Made by a program: the position numbers and the translations under genes. Below, one piece after another: positions 50,411-61,153 of a stretch of DNA of 64,000 nucleotides (position 1 is the first letter of the stretch; every line of letters begins with the position of its first letter). The notes beneath the pieces are model-generated. The model searched no databases. It was not told the DNA's origin and was given only the letters and a program-made list of their open reading frames with translations. The DNA is from an uncultured Bacilli bacterium (GTDB lineage: Bacteria > Bacillota_I > Bacilli_A > RF39 > UBA660): the NCBI GenBank assembly GCA_947629375.1, contig CANRDN010000001.1, positions 1 through 64,000 of the forward strand, in the 5' to 3' direction.

Positions 50411-51589
50411 CTATACTTCAGCATCTTTTTTCATCGGTTTTTTCTTAATTATCTCTGACTGTTCTTTTTTCTCTTCTTTATCTACTTTACTATATTTATT
50501 TTTTATAGTACTAATGTGTTTTGTATGACTCATACTTTCATATACCAAAGGTTTTCTTCTAACAGCATCTATAAAACTTTTTAAGAAAATTAAAAGAAGC
50601 ATCACATACATTGCTAGAACTAAATAGTTACCAAATCCTTTAAATGTATCAGTGACATTAAAAGTTAAAGTTACATAGAACACTTCAAAATAAAGCATAA
50701 ATTTTACAGTGTATCTTGTTAAGATTTGATAAATATTTGCCCTTTTACCATCTTCCCCTACTACTTTTATTCCTACGATAAATTTACCTAATGTTCTTCC
50801 ACCTAAAAGTAAAGTACAGATAATATGATATAAAAGGTATAGATATACAAGAATAAATGGATCTAAATATTTTATATTAAAGATTCCTGAAAAAGTAAAT
50901 AAAGCTACCAAAATAAAATCAAGTAAACTTGCAATGAATCTTCTAGGATATGATACCTTCTGACCCTTATTGTAAGCTTTCTCATCGAGTTCTTCCCTTG
51001 AAGGTAGAATCATACATATAATTGGAGTAATAACAAATCCGATTAATCCTCCAGTAGTATTTACAATTAAGTCATCGACATCAAATAGACGATATGGTCT
51101 TGGATATATTCCAAATAATCCACTTATTTGAGTTACTTCAAAGAATAAACTTAAAAGGAATGATAATATAAATACTTCCCACCATCTTCTTTTAAAGTAA
51201 TATCTTAAGTAAACTCCAAAAGGAATAGTTAATACAAAGTTAAATAATACTGTATAGACACAAGGATTCTTTAAAGTCGGTAAATATGTCGATACATCTA
51301 AAATATTAAAATTAGTTGTTGCTATGATATCTTTAAGTCCTTGAAATGGCACTAACTGGGTCCAAGGTGTCGTATATTTCGAAACCTCTTTAATAGATGG
51401 AAGTGGCAATATTACCATAAACCAAGCAATTAATAGATAAAGAACAAAAGAATACACCACAAATGTTCTTAAAAGTGGAATAGATCCATATTTATGATAT
51501 TGCTTTATCATATAAGGTAAAGTAATTAATAATGCAATTATTGGAAAAACTATTATTCCAACTTTAATTGGTACAATATAAGAACTCAT
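50411..51589 (-). CDS. VanZ-like domain fused to RDD domain membrane protein
   Basis: VanZ-like N-terminal half (FFEVTQISGLFGIYPRPYRLFDVDDLIVNTTGGLIGF), RDD-like C-terminal half (PRRFIASLLDFILVALF ... GGRTLGKFIVGIKVV). Confidence 0.85.
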   Translation of the reverse strand: MSSYIVPIKVGIIVFPIIALLITLPYMIKQYHKYGSIPLLRTFVVYSFVLYLLIAWFMVILPLPSIKEVSKYTTPWTQLVPFQGLKDIIATTNFNILDVSTYLPTLKNPCVYTVLFNFVLTIPFGVYLRYYFKRRWWEVFILSFLLSLFFEVTQISGLFGIYPRPYRLFDVDDLIVNTTGGLIGFVITPIICMILPSREELDEKAYNKGQKVSYPRRFIASLLDFILVALFTFSGIFNIKYLDPFILVYLYLLYHIICTLLLGGRTLGKFIVGIKVVGEDGKRANIYQILTRYTVKFMLYFEVFYVTLTFNVTDTFKGFGNYLVLAMYVMLLLIFLKSFIDAVRRKPLVYESMSHTKHISTIKNKYSKVDKEEKKEQSEIIKKKPMKKDAEV

Positions 51590-51755
51590 AATACTACCTC
51601 AAAACTTTTTATAATACTTTGTTATTATATCAAATATTAATAATAATTTAAATTATTTGATTTAAGTTTATAAATTTATTTCATCTTAAAAATGTAGATA
51701 AGTGTTTTAAAATTCAAAAAAACATATAAGTTTAATACCTATATGTTTATTCAAT

Positions 51756-52706
51756 TTATGATTCCGCCCTTATTTCGATACTCATCCATCCTGATTTTTC
51801 ATAATTATCAGCGTACTCTACAGTAACAGAATATCCATTTCCAACGCCACTATAGTAATCTGATGTATAAATAGATTCTTTGAACCCAGCTTCTTTTAGA
51901 GTTTTTATATATTCCTCATACATATATTTATCAATTCCATAAGAAGTTATAAAATATAAGCTATCTTCATTTCTATGTACAACAAAGTGTTCTCCCTTCG
52001 GTTTTGGAAGAGCTTTAGCAATATCTGTATTTGACCAGACATCAACATCACGAGTTTCTTCATCTATTTTCCAAGTTTTTTTATCAAAATCATAACGAAC
52101 ATAATACTCTTTGCCATTATATATTAAACTCAAATCTAATTCTCTTGGTTCCATTAATTTGAATTGTTCTTCATTAGCATAATGAGTCATTAAAGTTTCA
52201 TCCATAACACCAATGTAAAAGTGTATTGAATCTTGTTCTCCTTTTCTTAAATACAAATAAAATGGACTTATTAAAGTAATATTTTTTAATGAATAATCAT
52301 ATCCAAGTTTTTTTATATAATCTTCTAACATATCTCCTTTATTATACTGCATAAAATCATTATAAACTGATAATTCGTCTTCTGATACTCCACTCTTCAC
52401 TCTATAATAAAAATTAACACCAGTTATAATAAATTTGGAATTATTAGTTAAAGTAGCAGCATAGCATTCTTGTGAATCACACATAGATGAATAATACTCA
52501 AACTTAAAATCATCTATTGATAAATCTTTGACACTCAACTCTTTAGATGATGTATTACTTCCACTACTATCATCATTATTGTTATCCTTACTATTATTTT
52601 TACTTCCTATACTGCTAAATAAAACTATACAAAATACCGTAATTGTAATTAATAGAATAATAGAAACTATTATTATACCTATAGTTTTCTTTGTTTTCTT
52701 TTTCAT
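51756..52706 (-). CDS. TM-anchored extracytoplasmic protein, paralog of the 52904-53782 lipoprotein
   Basis: Single N-terminal TM; SSKELSVKDLSIDDFKFEYY parallels TSKELTVDDLSIDDFKWEMY; YGIDKYMYEEYIKTLKEAGF vs YGITKETYDKYIKSLQSAGF. Confidence 0.75.
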   Translation of the reverse strand: MKKKTKKTIGIIIVSIILLITITVFCIVLFSSIGSKNNSKDNNNDDSSGSNTSSKELSVKDLSIDDFKFEYYSSMCDSQECYAATLTNNSKFIITGVNFYYRVKSGVSEDELSVYNDFMQYNKGDMLEDYIKKLGYDYSLKNITLISPFYLYLRKGEQDSIHFYIGVMDETLMTHYANEEQFKLMEPRELDLSLIYNGKEYYVRYDFDKKTWKIDEETRDVDVWSNTDIAKALPKPKGEHFVVHRNEDSLYFITSYGIDKYMYEEYIKTLKEAGFKESIYTSDYYSGVGNGYSVTVEYADNYEKSGWMSIEIRAES

Positions 52707-52776
52707 TTTTCCACCTCTTCTTTAAATACTTATAAAAAATTAAGTAATTTATGATATAATAAGTATATATTTTTAT

Positions 52777-52853
52777 GTCCTAGTAACTCAGTTGGATAGA
52801 GTAACGACCTCCTAAGTCGTAAGTCGGCAGTTCAAATCTGCCCTGGGACGCCA
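52777..52853 (+). tRNA. tRNA-Arg (anticodon CCU)
   Basis: Full cloverleaf: acceptor GTCCTAG/CTGGGAC, anticodon stem ACGAC-CTCCTAA-GTCGT (anticodon 52811-52813), T-loop GTTCAAATC, encoded CCA. Confidence 0.95.
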
Positions 52854-52864
52854 TATTGTAAAAG

Positions 52865-52898
52865 GAAACATATATGCAAAACGCCTATATGTTTTTTC
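52865..52898 (+). terminator. Terminator downstream of tRNA-Arg
   Basis: AAACATATATGCAAAACGCCTATATGTTTTTT. Confidence 0.7.
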
Positions 52899-52903
52899 TA
52901 TTG

Positions 52904-53782
52904 TTAATCATATTCTCTTATTTCTACTCTTATTTCCATCTTTTCTTCATTTACACCATATTTTCCTTCGCCAACCTTAAAGCCTGCTGTTACTCTGTAC
53001 TTATCTTTGTCACCTTCAAAATGGAATGTTGAAGAATCAGGTTCGCTTTCAAAACCGGCAGATTGTAAGGATTTTATATATTTATCATAGGTTTCCTTTG
53101 TAATACCATAAGAATATATTTCACCATAATCAGATCTATTAAACATCAAAACGAAATATTCACCAACTGGCTTAGGAATAGCTTTAAATTTGTCTTCATC
53201 TGGCAAACTATTTACAACTATTGTAGTTGGGTCTAATTCCCAAGTCTCAAGCTCAAAATCATATGTAGCGTGATATAGTTTACTTCCATTTACTACACCT
53301 ATTTTTAATTCTTTTGGCTCCATCAACTCCATTTGTCCATCGTCAAGGTAATAATAGAGAGAATAATCTACAGTAATTTTTAAAAAGTCTAATTTCTCTC
53401 CTTTTTTAATCAATGTGTCTATTTCTCCACCTGCTACTAACTCCGTTAATGAACCATAATCATTTTCATATTTTCTAAAACCCTTGTATAAATCATCATA
53501 AGAAAGATCACTTTTAACTTTATAAGAAATGTCTAAACCAATGACATCATACTTAGAATTATTAGTAAAATATAATCCACTACCAGTATGTTCTTCGTCG
53601 TCATCATCGTACATTTCCCACTTGAAATCATCTATCGACAAATCATCAACGGTCAACTCCTTAGATGTTACGGCGTTATCTTTGCTAGTATTACTTTTAT
53701 TCTTACTTTCATTACTACCACAAGCAGTTACAGAAAAAACTAAAACAGCAAGTAATAGAATACTTAAAATCTTCTTTTTCAT
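52904..53782 (-). CDS. Lipoprotein
   Basis: MKKKILSILLLAVLVFSVTAC lipobox; paralog of 51756-52706. Confidence 0.8.
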   Translation of the reverse strand: MKKKILSILLLAVLVFSVTACGSNESKNKSNTSKDNAVTSKELTVDDLSIDDFKWEMYDDDDEEHTGSGLYFTNNSKYDVIGLDISYKVKSDLSYDDLYKGFRKYENDYGSLTELVAGGEIDTLIKKGEKLDFLKITVDYSLYYYLDDGQMELMEPKELKIGVVNGSKLYHATYDFELETWELDPTTIVVNSLPDEDKFKAIPKPVGEYFVLMFNRSDYGEIYSYGITKETYDKYIKSLQSAGFESEPDSSTFHFEGDKDKYRVTAGFKVGEGKYGVNEEKMEIRVEIREYD

Positions 53783-53816
53783 AATATTTACTCCTCCTAC
53801 TCAATGCCATTTTATC

Positions 53817-53834
53817 ATATATATATATATATAT
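53817..53834. repeat. (AT)9 dinucleotide repeat upstream of lipoprotein gene
   Basis: Direct reading: ATATATATATATATATAT. Confidence 0.95.
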
Positions 53835-53894
53835 AAAGGGGTAATTTAAAAAATCATCAAAAAAAAGTGATTATTTTAACCACTTCTTTTAATT

Positions 53895-54392
53895 TTATTT
53901 TATAAGAATGAATGCTAATAAGAAACTAGCATATTTAACTACTTTGTCCTTCTTAATTGCAAACTCTTCACATAGAGATACTACATCATCGACAACATCA
54001 ACAATCCAGCTTTCAGCATATTTAGGAACTCTTGTTGGACATACTGGAAACATATGTGTAACAATAATATCCTTTTCTTTGTCAGTTAAATCGAAGAACT
54101 TTTCTGAATATGCAAGAGCATATTTAGGATGATTAATCATCGTATTAGCTCTTTGAGAAACACTTATTGCTTGATTATCTACTAAAAAGAAATCGTGTAA
54201 TAAAGCTCCTCTTGCAACTTCATCATAACTTAATCTAAGCATTTTAGCAATTTTGTATGAATAAAATGACACTCTTTTAGAATGATCATATCTATTCATA
54301 CCGTGATGAACTATATTTTTTGTTTTTTGAAATTCTTTATTGGACTCTATATCTTGTATAAGATACGAGTATTCATTATCTATCTTTTTCAT
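53895..54392 (-). CDS. HD-domain phosphohydrolase
   Basis: RYDHSKRVSFYSYKIAKMLRLSYDEVARGALLHDFFL. Confidence 0.85.
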   Translation of the reverse strand: MKKIDNEYSYLIQDIESNKEFQKTKNIVHHGMNRYDHSKRVSFYSYKIAKMLRLSYDEVARGALLHDFFLVDNQAISVSQRANTMINHPKYALAYSEKFFDLTDKEKDIIVTHMFPVCPTRVPKYAESWIVDVVDDVVSLCEEFAIKKDKVVKYASFLLAFILIK

Positions 54393-54471
54393 TTATATAC
54401 AACCTTTTAATTTCTTATCTTTTTAACGATATAAATAATTGTAGCACATAGTAGATAAAATGTTAAACAAA

Positions 54472-54489
54472 AAAGAGAGGCCTCTCTTT
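54472..54489. terminator. Palindromic hairpin downstream of comEC
   Basis: AAAGAGAGGCCTCTCTTT perfect palindrome. Confidence 0.5.
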
Positions 54490-54560
54490 AATCTATGTAA
54501 ACGCCTTTACGATGCGTTCCATTATATTTTATGGTAAAAGTTTTAAAATGTTACACTTTT

Positions 54561-56558
54561 TTAGGAAATTGCTGTATTTATTGCTATTTTTTTATCAAGG
54601 TTAAAGAATATACTACCAGATTCATCAGTCCTGTAAACTAGAGACTTATTTAAATTATTTAAAGTTTCACTATTTGGGTGACCATATATGTTATTCTTTC
54701 CAACAGATATAACCGAGTATTTAGGTTCTACTCTATCTATAAAGTCCTTACTGCTACTCGTTTTACTTCCGTGATGACCTACTTTTAAAATATCGATATC
54801 TTTTAAAGAGTATTTATTAAGCAAATCACTTTCTACTTCTTTACTAGCATCTCCCATAAATAGAAGTTTATACCCATTAACTTCAGTATAAATTATATTT
54901 GAGTTGTCATTTTCATTATCATAACTATTGTTTCTTAGAAAATACAAAGAATTATTTTTTAAATTAATCTTATCTATACAGCTATAGTATTTAATATTCC
55001 TTTTATTTAAAACTTCTATTAAATCTTTTTCTAACTCATTGATTTCACCACAGTTTAATATTACTTTATCTACTTTAAAATTATTAATCAAGTTGATGCT
55101 TTCTCCTAGATGGTCATAGTCCCCGTGGGTAAGTATCAAATAGTCAATATTTCTTATTCCAAAGGACTTAAGTACTGGAATTGTAATGTTTTCTGTAATG
55201 TTAAAGCCGTATCTTCCACCTGTATCGATTAAAATATTGGTATCTTCTAAATGCAGTAAAGATGAGTCTCCCTGCCCTACATCTAATACAAGTACATAGT
55301 TTTCTTTAATAATATCATTATAGTTATAGTGAAATAATAACAAGAGAAGTAATAAGTAAATGAGTCTCTTATTATAAAAAGAAAGAAAAATAACTAAATA
55401 ATAGATAGCAATCACATATATATCTATCTTTTTAAAGATCAATGTTATTTGATAATTATTAAGAAATAAAGATAAATCCTCTAGAGCTTTTGTAAATATT
55501 ACTAAAACATTATCAAGATATGGTACTAAAAAAGTAAGTAGCGATAAAGGAAAGATTATAAATGAGACAAAGGGAACGAATACAATATTATTAAATATAC
55601 TAAGGAAATTTATTTCAAAGTTACTATATATATTTAAAGGTATTGCTAGGATGAATGCCACTAAACTTATAATTAAAGACTTCATAATTTTGCTTTTGTT
55701 CTTTAAGTACTTCGTGGAATAAGATATTCCAATACTTATAATTATCGAGTAATAAAAGCCTATAGAATATAAATAGTTAGCTTTTAAAATAACTATTAGA
55801 AGAACATCAATTAAAAATAACTTACTCTTAGTGAATTTTAAATCTAATAATTCGTTTATCTTTTTTGTAATAAAGAAAATTAAACACCTAAATAAAGAAA
55901 TACTTTTAATAAGATTATAATAAAAAACTAAAAATAAAATAGTAAAGATATTTCTTTTATTGTTATTTTTCTTATATGTTTTATCGATTAATTCAATTAA
56001 TAAACTTATGTGCATTCCCGATATAGAAAACAAATGAATAACACCATTACTTTTAAAAGAAGAGATAATATTGTCATCAATTTCTTTCTTTTCTCCGAGA
56101 ATTAATGCTTTTAAATAAGAATAACTCTTTAAATTTAAAATTCTTTTATTAAGATAATTCTTAGATTGTAAGACTATATCTCTTGTTTTAGAAACCTTTT
56201 TAAAACTTTCAATATCTATTTGAAAGAATATCCCTAAGTTTTCTTGATAAGTTTTATAATCAAACAAATTAAAATTACTTTGTCTATTAAATTCCTTTAA
56301 TGTACCCTTTATTTTTAAAATATCCCCTATCTCGATATTATCGATACTATTTATTCTACCTACCATTTCTTCATTGCAGTTTAACTTTAATGAATTATCT
56401 TGATAAATATCAGTTACAGTGCATACAAAATTTTCTTCTGTTTCTTTATAAATACTTGTTTTTCTTTTTAACTTAAAACTTGTAAAACTAAGTATTGCTA
56501 AAAAAATTAAAATAATTATAAATTTCTTAGACTTTAATAAAATCTTTAATTTTATCAA
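54561..56558 (-). CDS. comEC: Competence protein ComEC/Rec2
   Basis: FSISGMHISLLIELI, multi-TM core, C-terminal MBL domain LVLDVGQGDSSLLHLEDTNILIDTGG. Confidence 0.92.
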   Translation of the reverse strand: MIKLKILLKSKKFIIILIFLAILSFTSFKLKRKTSIYKETEENFVCTVTDIYQDNSLKLNCNEEMVGRINSIDNIEIGDILKIKGTLKEFNRQSNFNLFDYKTYQENLGIFFQIDIESFKKVSKTRDIVLQSKNYLNKRILNLKSYSYLKALILGEKKEIDDNIISSFKSNGVIHLFSISGMHISLLIELIDKTYKKNNNKRNIFTILFLVFYYNLIKSISLFRCLIFFITKKINELLDLKFTKSKLFLIDVLLIVILKANYLYSIGFYYSIIISIGISYSTKYLKNKSKIMKSLIISLVAFILAIPLNIYSNFEINFLSIFNNIVFVPFVSFIIFPLSLLTFLVPYLDNVLVIFTKALEDLSLFLNNYQITLIFKKIDIYVIAIYYLVIFLSFYNKRLIYLLLLLLLFHYNYNDIIKENYVLVLDVGQGDSSLLHLEDTNILIDTGGRYGFNITENITIPVLKSFGIRNIDYLILTHGDYDHLGESINLINNFKVDKVILNCGEINELEKDLIEVLNKRNIKYYSCIDKINLKNNSLYFLRNNSYDNENDNSNIIYTEVNGYKLLFMGDASKEVESDLLNKYSLKDIDILKVGHHGSKTSSSKDFIDRVEPKYSVISVGKNNIYGHPNSETLNNLNKSLVYRTDESGSIFFNLDKKIAINTAIS

Positions 56559-57138
56559 AAGTAGAATCCCCTATTCCAGAGACATTTTTTATTTCTTCGA
56601 TGGTTTTAAATTTACCATTCTTTTCTCGATAAGCAATTATGTTTTTAGCTTTACTTTCACCGATACCATTTATTGTTATTAAAAGTGATAAAGGTGCCGT
56701 ATTAATCGATATCTTGTCATCCTTTTGCGCTTTTTGATTAACTACTTCTTGCTTCACTTCTTCTTTTTCTTCTTCGATACTTGGTATAATGATAACCATC
56801 TCATCCACTAATTTCTCACTTAAATTGACACTTTTAGTATCTGCTTTGGAAGTAAGCCCACCTGCTTCTAATATTGCGTCCATCACTCTTTTTTCGGTGT
56901 CTAACTCATAAGTCCCAGGACTTTTTATTTCCCCTTTAATATCAATAATTACAGTGTTTTCGTAAGACTCCTTCTCTTTTGTTTCTTCATCCTTATCTTC
57001 TATTTCAATATCCACCTGATCAACATAATCTTTTTCTCCACTTGAAAAGATAATATAGCCAGTAAAAAGAAATATAAATATTAAAACTAGAACGATATCC
57101 TTACGATTGTAATAAATAAAATCTTTTATCTTTTGCAT
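56527..57138 (-). CDS. comEA: Competence protein ComEA (SLBB + helix-hairpin-helix)
   Basis: VIIDIKGEIKSPGTYELDTEKRVMDAILEAGG; ISINTAPLSLLITINGIGESKAKNIIAYREKNGKFKTIEEIKNVSGIG. Confidence 0.93.
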   Translation of the reverse strand: MQKIKDFIYYNRKDIVLVLIFIFLFTGYIIFSSGEKDYVDQVDIEIEDKDEETKEKESYENTVIIDIKGEIKSPGTYELDTEKRVMDAILEAGGLTSKADTKSVNLSEKLVDEMVIIIPSIEEEKEEVKQEVVNQKAQKDDKISINTAPLSLLITINGIGESKAKNIIAYREKNGKFKTIEEIKNVSGIGDSTFDKIKDFIKV

Positions 57139-57170
57139 AAAAAAACCTCCCTAAGGAGATTATTATTCAT

Positions 57171-58310
57171 TTATTTAGAATTTCCTAACTTTTTCATTTT
57201 TGTTTCAATAGCAACTCCCTGAACAATAGAAAGCGCCATTATCAAACTTAAGGTGAAACTTCCACCATAACTTAAGAACGGAAGAGGAACACCAGTTAGA
57301 GGAAGCCATCCCATTATACCTAATAAATTAATTGAAATATGCAGGAAGATATATATTGCGACGCCATAACACATAAAGGCACCCCTACTACTTGTACTAT
57401 TCTTTCCAATATAGATAATTCTTGCAATAACTGCTAGCATCATAAGAATTATCACGGAAGATATTACTCCCCCTAATTCTTCTACTACAATAGCAAAGAT
57501 AAAGTCTGTGTGAGACTCAGGAAGATACAAGTATTTCTGCGTACTGTTACCTAGTCCTTTTCCCCAAGTTCCACCATTATTAAAAGCAATATAGGAGTTA
57601 CAAACTTGGTTACCTGTCGTGTAAAACTTCTCTTTACTACAAGGATTAGCAAAGTCAAAACGACTTATCTGTCTTTGAACAGAAGATGTATTAAAAACAT
57701 AATATCCCATTATGATGAACGCTACAACAAAAACGGAGATTCCTACTACCTTAAACTTTACTAGCCTTTTAGCAGGCATAAGCATATACATCATAAATGA
57801 TAAAAGTAAAATAATTCCTGCTGTACCAAAGTCCGGTTGTAATATTATTAAAGCACAAATAATACCTGATACAATTAAAGGGAAAAAGTTTGTAAACATA
57901 TTATTCAACTGATGACGATTGAGTTCAAAGAAAGCTGCATACCACAAAATCAAAATAACTTTAGCAAATTCACTCGGTTGAAAATTAAATGGTCCGATAG
58001 GTATCCAGCTTCTAGCATCATTAATTATAGGTCCAACGAAGAAGACAACTAAAAGAGCAACTCCTGACCCTAGTAAAGCAAACCACGAGACACCACTATA
58101 GGTTTTAGTACCAAAATGAATAATAAACAAAAACTCTATAATTCCTACAAAAAGGAATAAACCTTGTTTAAGTAGAAATTCATAAGGACTTTTATCATAT
58201 CTCATAAATGCTGCTATATTCGAAGATGAAAAAATCATTACAAGACCAATAGAAAAGAGTAAAACACTTAAAAACAATAAAACTTTATCAGTATATTTTA
58301 ACTTGTTCAT
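57171..58310 (-). CDS. FtsW/RodA/SpoVE family SEDS protein
   Basis: WIPIGPFNFQPSEFAKVILILWYAAF, LPESHTDFIFAIVVEELG, GVPLPFLSYGGSFTLSLIMALSIV. Confidence 0.93.
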   Translation of the reverse strand: MNKLKYTDKVLLFLSVLLFSIGLVMIFSSSNIAAFMRYDKSPYEFLLKQGLFLFVGIIEFLFIIHFGTKTYSGVSWFALLGSGVALLVVFFVGPIINDARSWIPIGPFNFQPSEFAKVILILWYAAFFELNRHQLNNMFTNFFPLIVSGIICALIILQPDFGTAGIILLLSFMMYMLMPAKRLVKFKVVGISVFVVAFIIMGYYVFNTSSVQRQISRFDFANPCSKEKFYTTGNQVCNSYIAFNNGGTWGKGLGNSTQKYLYLPESHTDFIFAIVVEELGGVISSVIILMMLAVIARIIYIGKNSTSSRGAFMCYGVAIYIFLHISINLLGIMGWLPLTGVPLPFLSYGGSFTLSLIMALSIVQGVAIETKMKKLGNSK

Positions 58311-58443
58311 AAATCCTCCCTTCTATCATACTTTTATTATATATCACAACATAAGTTTAGAAAAAGAAAGAAATACTTTAGTTAACACTAAAAGCCTTAA
58401 AAAGTGTAAAAAAAAGATAAGAAATTACTTCTTATCTCGTTTA

Positions 58444-59319
58444 TTATCCGTTAATTTGTTTCATTACTTCTTCAGCAAAGTCGTCATTTCTTTTTTCGAT
58501 TCCTTCTCCTACTTCGTAACGAACCATTTTCTTAACTGTTCCTTTGTTTTCTTTAACATATTGTTCTACTGACTTATCTGAATCTTTGATAAATTCTTGT
58601 TCTAATAAGCAAACTTCTTTGTAATACTTATTAATCCTTCCATTTACCATTTTTTCAGCAATATCAGCAGGTTTTCCTTCATTAATTGCTTGTTCTTTGA
58701 TGATTCCTTTTTCGTGTTCTAGTACTTCAGCAGGTACTTCATCTCTTTTCATATAAAGAGGTCTCATTGCTGCAGCGTGCATAGATACATCTTTAGCAAC
58801 TTCACTATTAGCACCTTCAAGTACAGTTAAAACAGAAATCTTACCACCAAGGTGAGAGTAAACTCCAAATACTTCACTATCAGTCTTTTCAACTAATTCG
58901 AATCTTCTAAAGCTTATTTTCTCTCCGATTTTTGCTATTAATGCTACTAAATAATCGTTAATTGTTTCTCCACTTTCAACTTTAAGTTGTAATGCTTCTT
59001 CCATAGTAGTTACTCCACTTTTTAGAATAGTATTTCCAACAGTTGAAATAAAGTTTTTAAATTCTTCATTTTTTGCAACAAAGTCTGTTTCAGAGTTAAC
59101 TTCCAAAATTACAGCTTTGTTTCCATCAACAAATATCTCACTAAGACCTTCTGCTGCGATACGAGATTCTTTTTTACTTGCTTTAGCAATTCCTTTTTCT
59201 CTTAACCAGTCAACAGCTTTATCCATATTACCTTCAGATGCTTCTAAAGCTTTTTTGCAATCAAGCATTCCTGCCCCTGTTTTTTCTCTTAAGTCTTTTA
59301 CATCTTTAGCACTAAACAT
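58444..59319 (-). CDS. tsf: Elongation factor Ts
   Basis: DVKDLREKTGAGMLDCKKALEASEGNMDKAVDWLREKG; EVNSETDFVAKNEEF. Confidence 0.97.
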   Translation of the reverse strand: MFSAKDVKDLREKTGAGMLDCKKALEASEGNMDKAVDWLREKGIAKASKKESRIAAEGLSEIFVDGNKAVILEVNSETDFVAKNEEFKNFISTVGNTILKSGVTTMEEALQLKVESGETINDYLVALIAKIGEKISFRRFELVEKTDSEVFGVYSHLGGKISVLTVLEGANSEVAKDVSMHAAAMRPLYMKRDEVPAEVLEHEKGIIKEQAINEGKPADIAEKMVNGRINKYYKEVCLLEQEFIKDSDKSVEQYVKENKGTVKKMVRYEVGEGIEKRNDDFAEEVMKQING

Positions 59320-59340
59320 AACTACACCCTTTCTATTTAA

Positions 59341-60426
59341 TTATTTTCTTAATTCTGCAAGAAGTTCATCTTTTTTCATCTTAGAATATCCTTTAACACC
59401 TTGTTCTTTAGCATATTCTTTTAATTCAGTTAAGTTCATAGAATCTAAATCAACTTTTTCTTCTTTAGTCTCTTTAACTTCTTTTTCCTTTTTAGGTTTC
59501 TTTTCTTCATTAACTTCTTCTTTAACTTCTACTTTTTCTTCCTTTTTTTCTTCTTTTACTTCTTTATGTTCTTTTTTAGGATGTTCTCTTCTTCCTTTTC
59601 TTTCTTCGTTTTCTTCTTGATCTTCTTTTTGAACTTTAACAGTTTCTTTTTCTAAAGATTCAACGAATTCATTAACTTCATCCTCTTTTTTACCTTTTCC
59701 AGCTGCTTTATTTTTATCTTCTTCTGTTAAGTAATCGATCATTTCGTTTCCATTTACTTCTGCAATAGCATTAGTAAGAACACCAATCATTAATTTAACA
59801 CTTCTTACAGCATCATCATTTCCTGGAATAACGTAATCAACCATATCTGGGTCACAGTTAGTATCTACTACACCAAATACTGGGATATTTAACTTTCTTG
59901 CTTCTTTAATAGCAATTTCTTCTTTTCTTGGATCTACGATAACTAAAGCATCAGGAAGTTTTTTCATTTCTCTGATTCCTCTTAAGTTTTTGTTTAGTTT
60001 TTCGTATTCTTTTCTTATGTTAACTACTTCTTTCTTTGGAAGTAATTCGAAAGTTCCTTCTTGTTCCATCTTTTCAATTTCATCAAGTCTTTTGATTCTT
60101 GATCTAATTGTCTTGAAGTTTGTAAGTGTTCCACCTAACCATCTTTCATTTACGAAATACATATTAGTTCTTAAAGCACTTTCTTCAGCAGCTTCTTGAG
60201 CTTGTTTCTTTGTTCCTACAAATAAAACTTTTCCTTCATTTGCTGCAATTTCTTTCATAGCTTCATAAGCTTCTTCAATTTTTTTTGATGTTTTTTGTAA
60301 ATCGATTATATAAATATCATCTCTTGATGTATAAATATATTCTCTCATTTTTGGGTTCCATCTTCTTTTTTGATGTCCGAAGTGAACTCCTGCTTCTAAT
60401 AAATAATTCATTGACACTACTGTCAT
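59341..60426 (-). CDS. rpsB: 30S ribosomal protein S2 with long charged tail and C-terminal Rho_N/SAP-like module
   Basis: [36 protein letters not shown]-term [32 protein letters not shown]. Confidence 0.97.
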   Translation of the reverse strand: MTVVSMNYLLEAGVHFGHQKRRWNPKMREYIYTSRDDIYIIDLQKTSKKIEEAYEAMKEIAANEGKVLFVGTKKQAQEAAEESALRTNMYFVNERWLGGTLTNFKTIRSRIKRLDEIEKMEQEGTFELLPKKEVVNIRKEYEKLNKNLRGIREMKKLPDALVIVDPRKEEIAIKEARKLNIPVFGVVDTNCDPDMVDYVIPGNDDAVRSVKLMIGVLTNAIAEVNGNEMIDYLTEEDKNKAAGKGKKEDEVNEFVESLEKETVKVQKEDQEENEERKGRREHPKKEHKEVKEEKKEEKVEVKEEVNEEKKPKKEKEVKETKEEKVDLDSMNLTELKEYAKEQGVKGYSKMKKDELLAELRK

Positions 60427-60514
60427 AATATAATTCTCCTTTTCGTTTTTATCTTCTATTAATTTCTAATAATACCACCAAATTGGCACTAGGTAATTAA
60501 ATCCATTAATATGC

Positions 60515-61138
60515 TTATTTAGTTTCTTTTTTAGTAGTTTTCTTTGCTACTGGTTTTTTTTCAGTTTCTTTTTTCTCTGTTGTTTTCTTAGCTGGAGCCT
60601 TTTTAACTTCAACTTTTTCTTCCTTTTCTTCTTTTTTAGCAGCTACTTTTTTTGGTGCTGTTTCTTTCTTTGCAGCTTTTTCAACTTTTTCAGTTTTTTC
60701 TTCTTTAGCTTCTTTCTTAGCTGATTCTTTAACAACTTCAACTTCTACAGTCTTAGTTTCTTTCTTTGCTGCTACTGTCTTACCTTCAAGACCTTTTTTA
60801 GCAACTTTAACTAATTCAGTAAATGCTTTTGGATCTTGAATTGCAAGTTCTGATAACATCTTTCTATTTACTTCAACACCACTCTTGTTTAATCCTTCAA
60901 TGAATCTAGAATAACTAATTTCATTTTCACGGCAGGCAGCGTTAATTCTTGTTATCCATAATTTTCTAAAATCTCTTTTCTTTTGGCGTCTATCTCTAAA
61001 TGCATATTGTCCAGAATGCATTAATTGTTCTTTTGCAGACTTGTATAATCTATGTTTACTTCCAAAGTAACCTTTAGCAGCCTTAAGAACTTTCTTATGA
61101 CGCGCTCTTGTTGTAACACTATTCTTAACTCTTGTCAT
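60515..61138 (-). CDS. rplT: 50S ribosomal protein L20 with extended Lys/Glu/Ala-rich C-terminus
   Basis: [53 protein letters not shown]; ~85-residue low-complexity tail. Confidence 0.97.
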   Translation of the reverse strand: MTRVKNSVTTRARHKKVLKAAKGYFGSKHRLYKSAKEQLMHSGQYAFRDRRQKKRDFRKLWITRINAACRENEISYSRFIEGLNKSGVEVNRKMLSELAIQDPKAFTELVKVAKKGLEGKTVAAKKETKTVEVEVVKESAKKEAKEEKTEKVEKAAKKETAPKKVAAKKEEKEEKVEVKKAPAKKTTEKKETEKKPVAKKTTKKETK

Positions 61139-61153
61139 TTTTTACTCCTCCTT

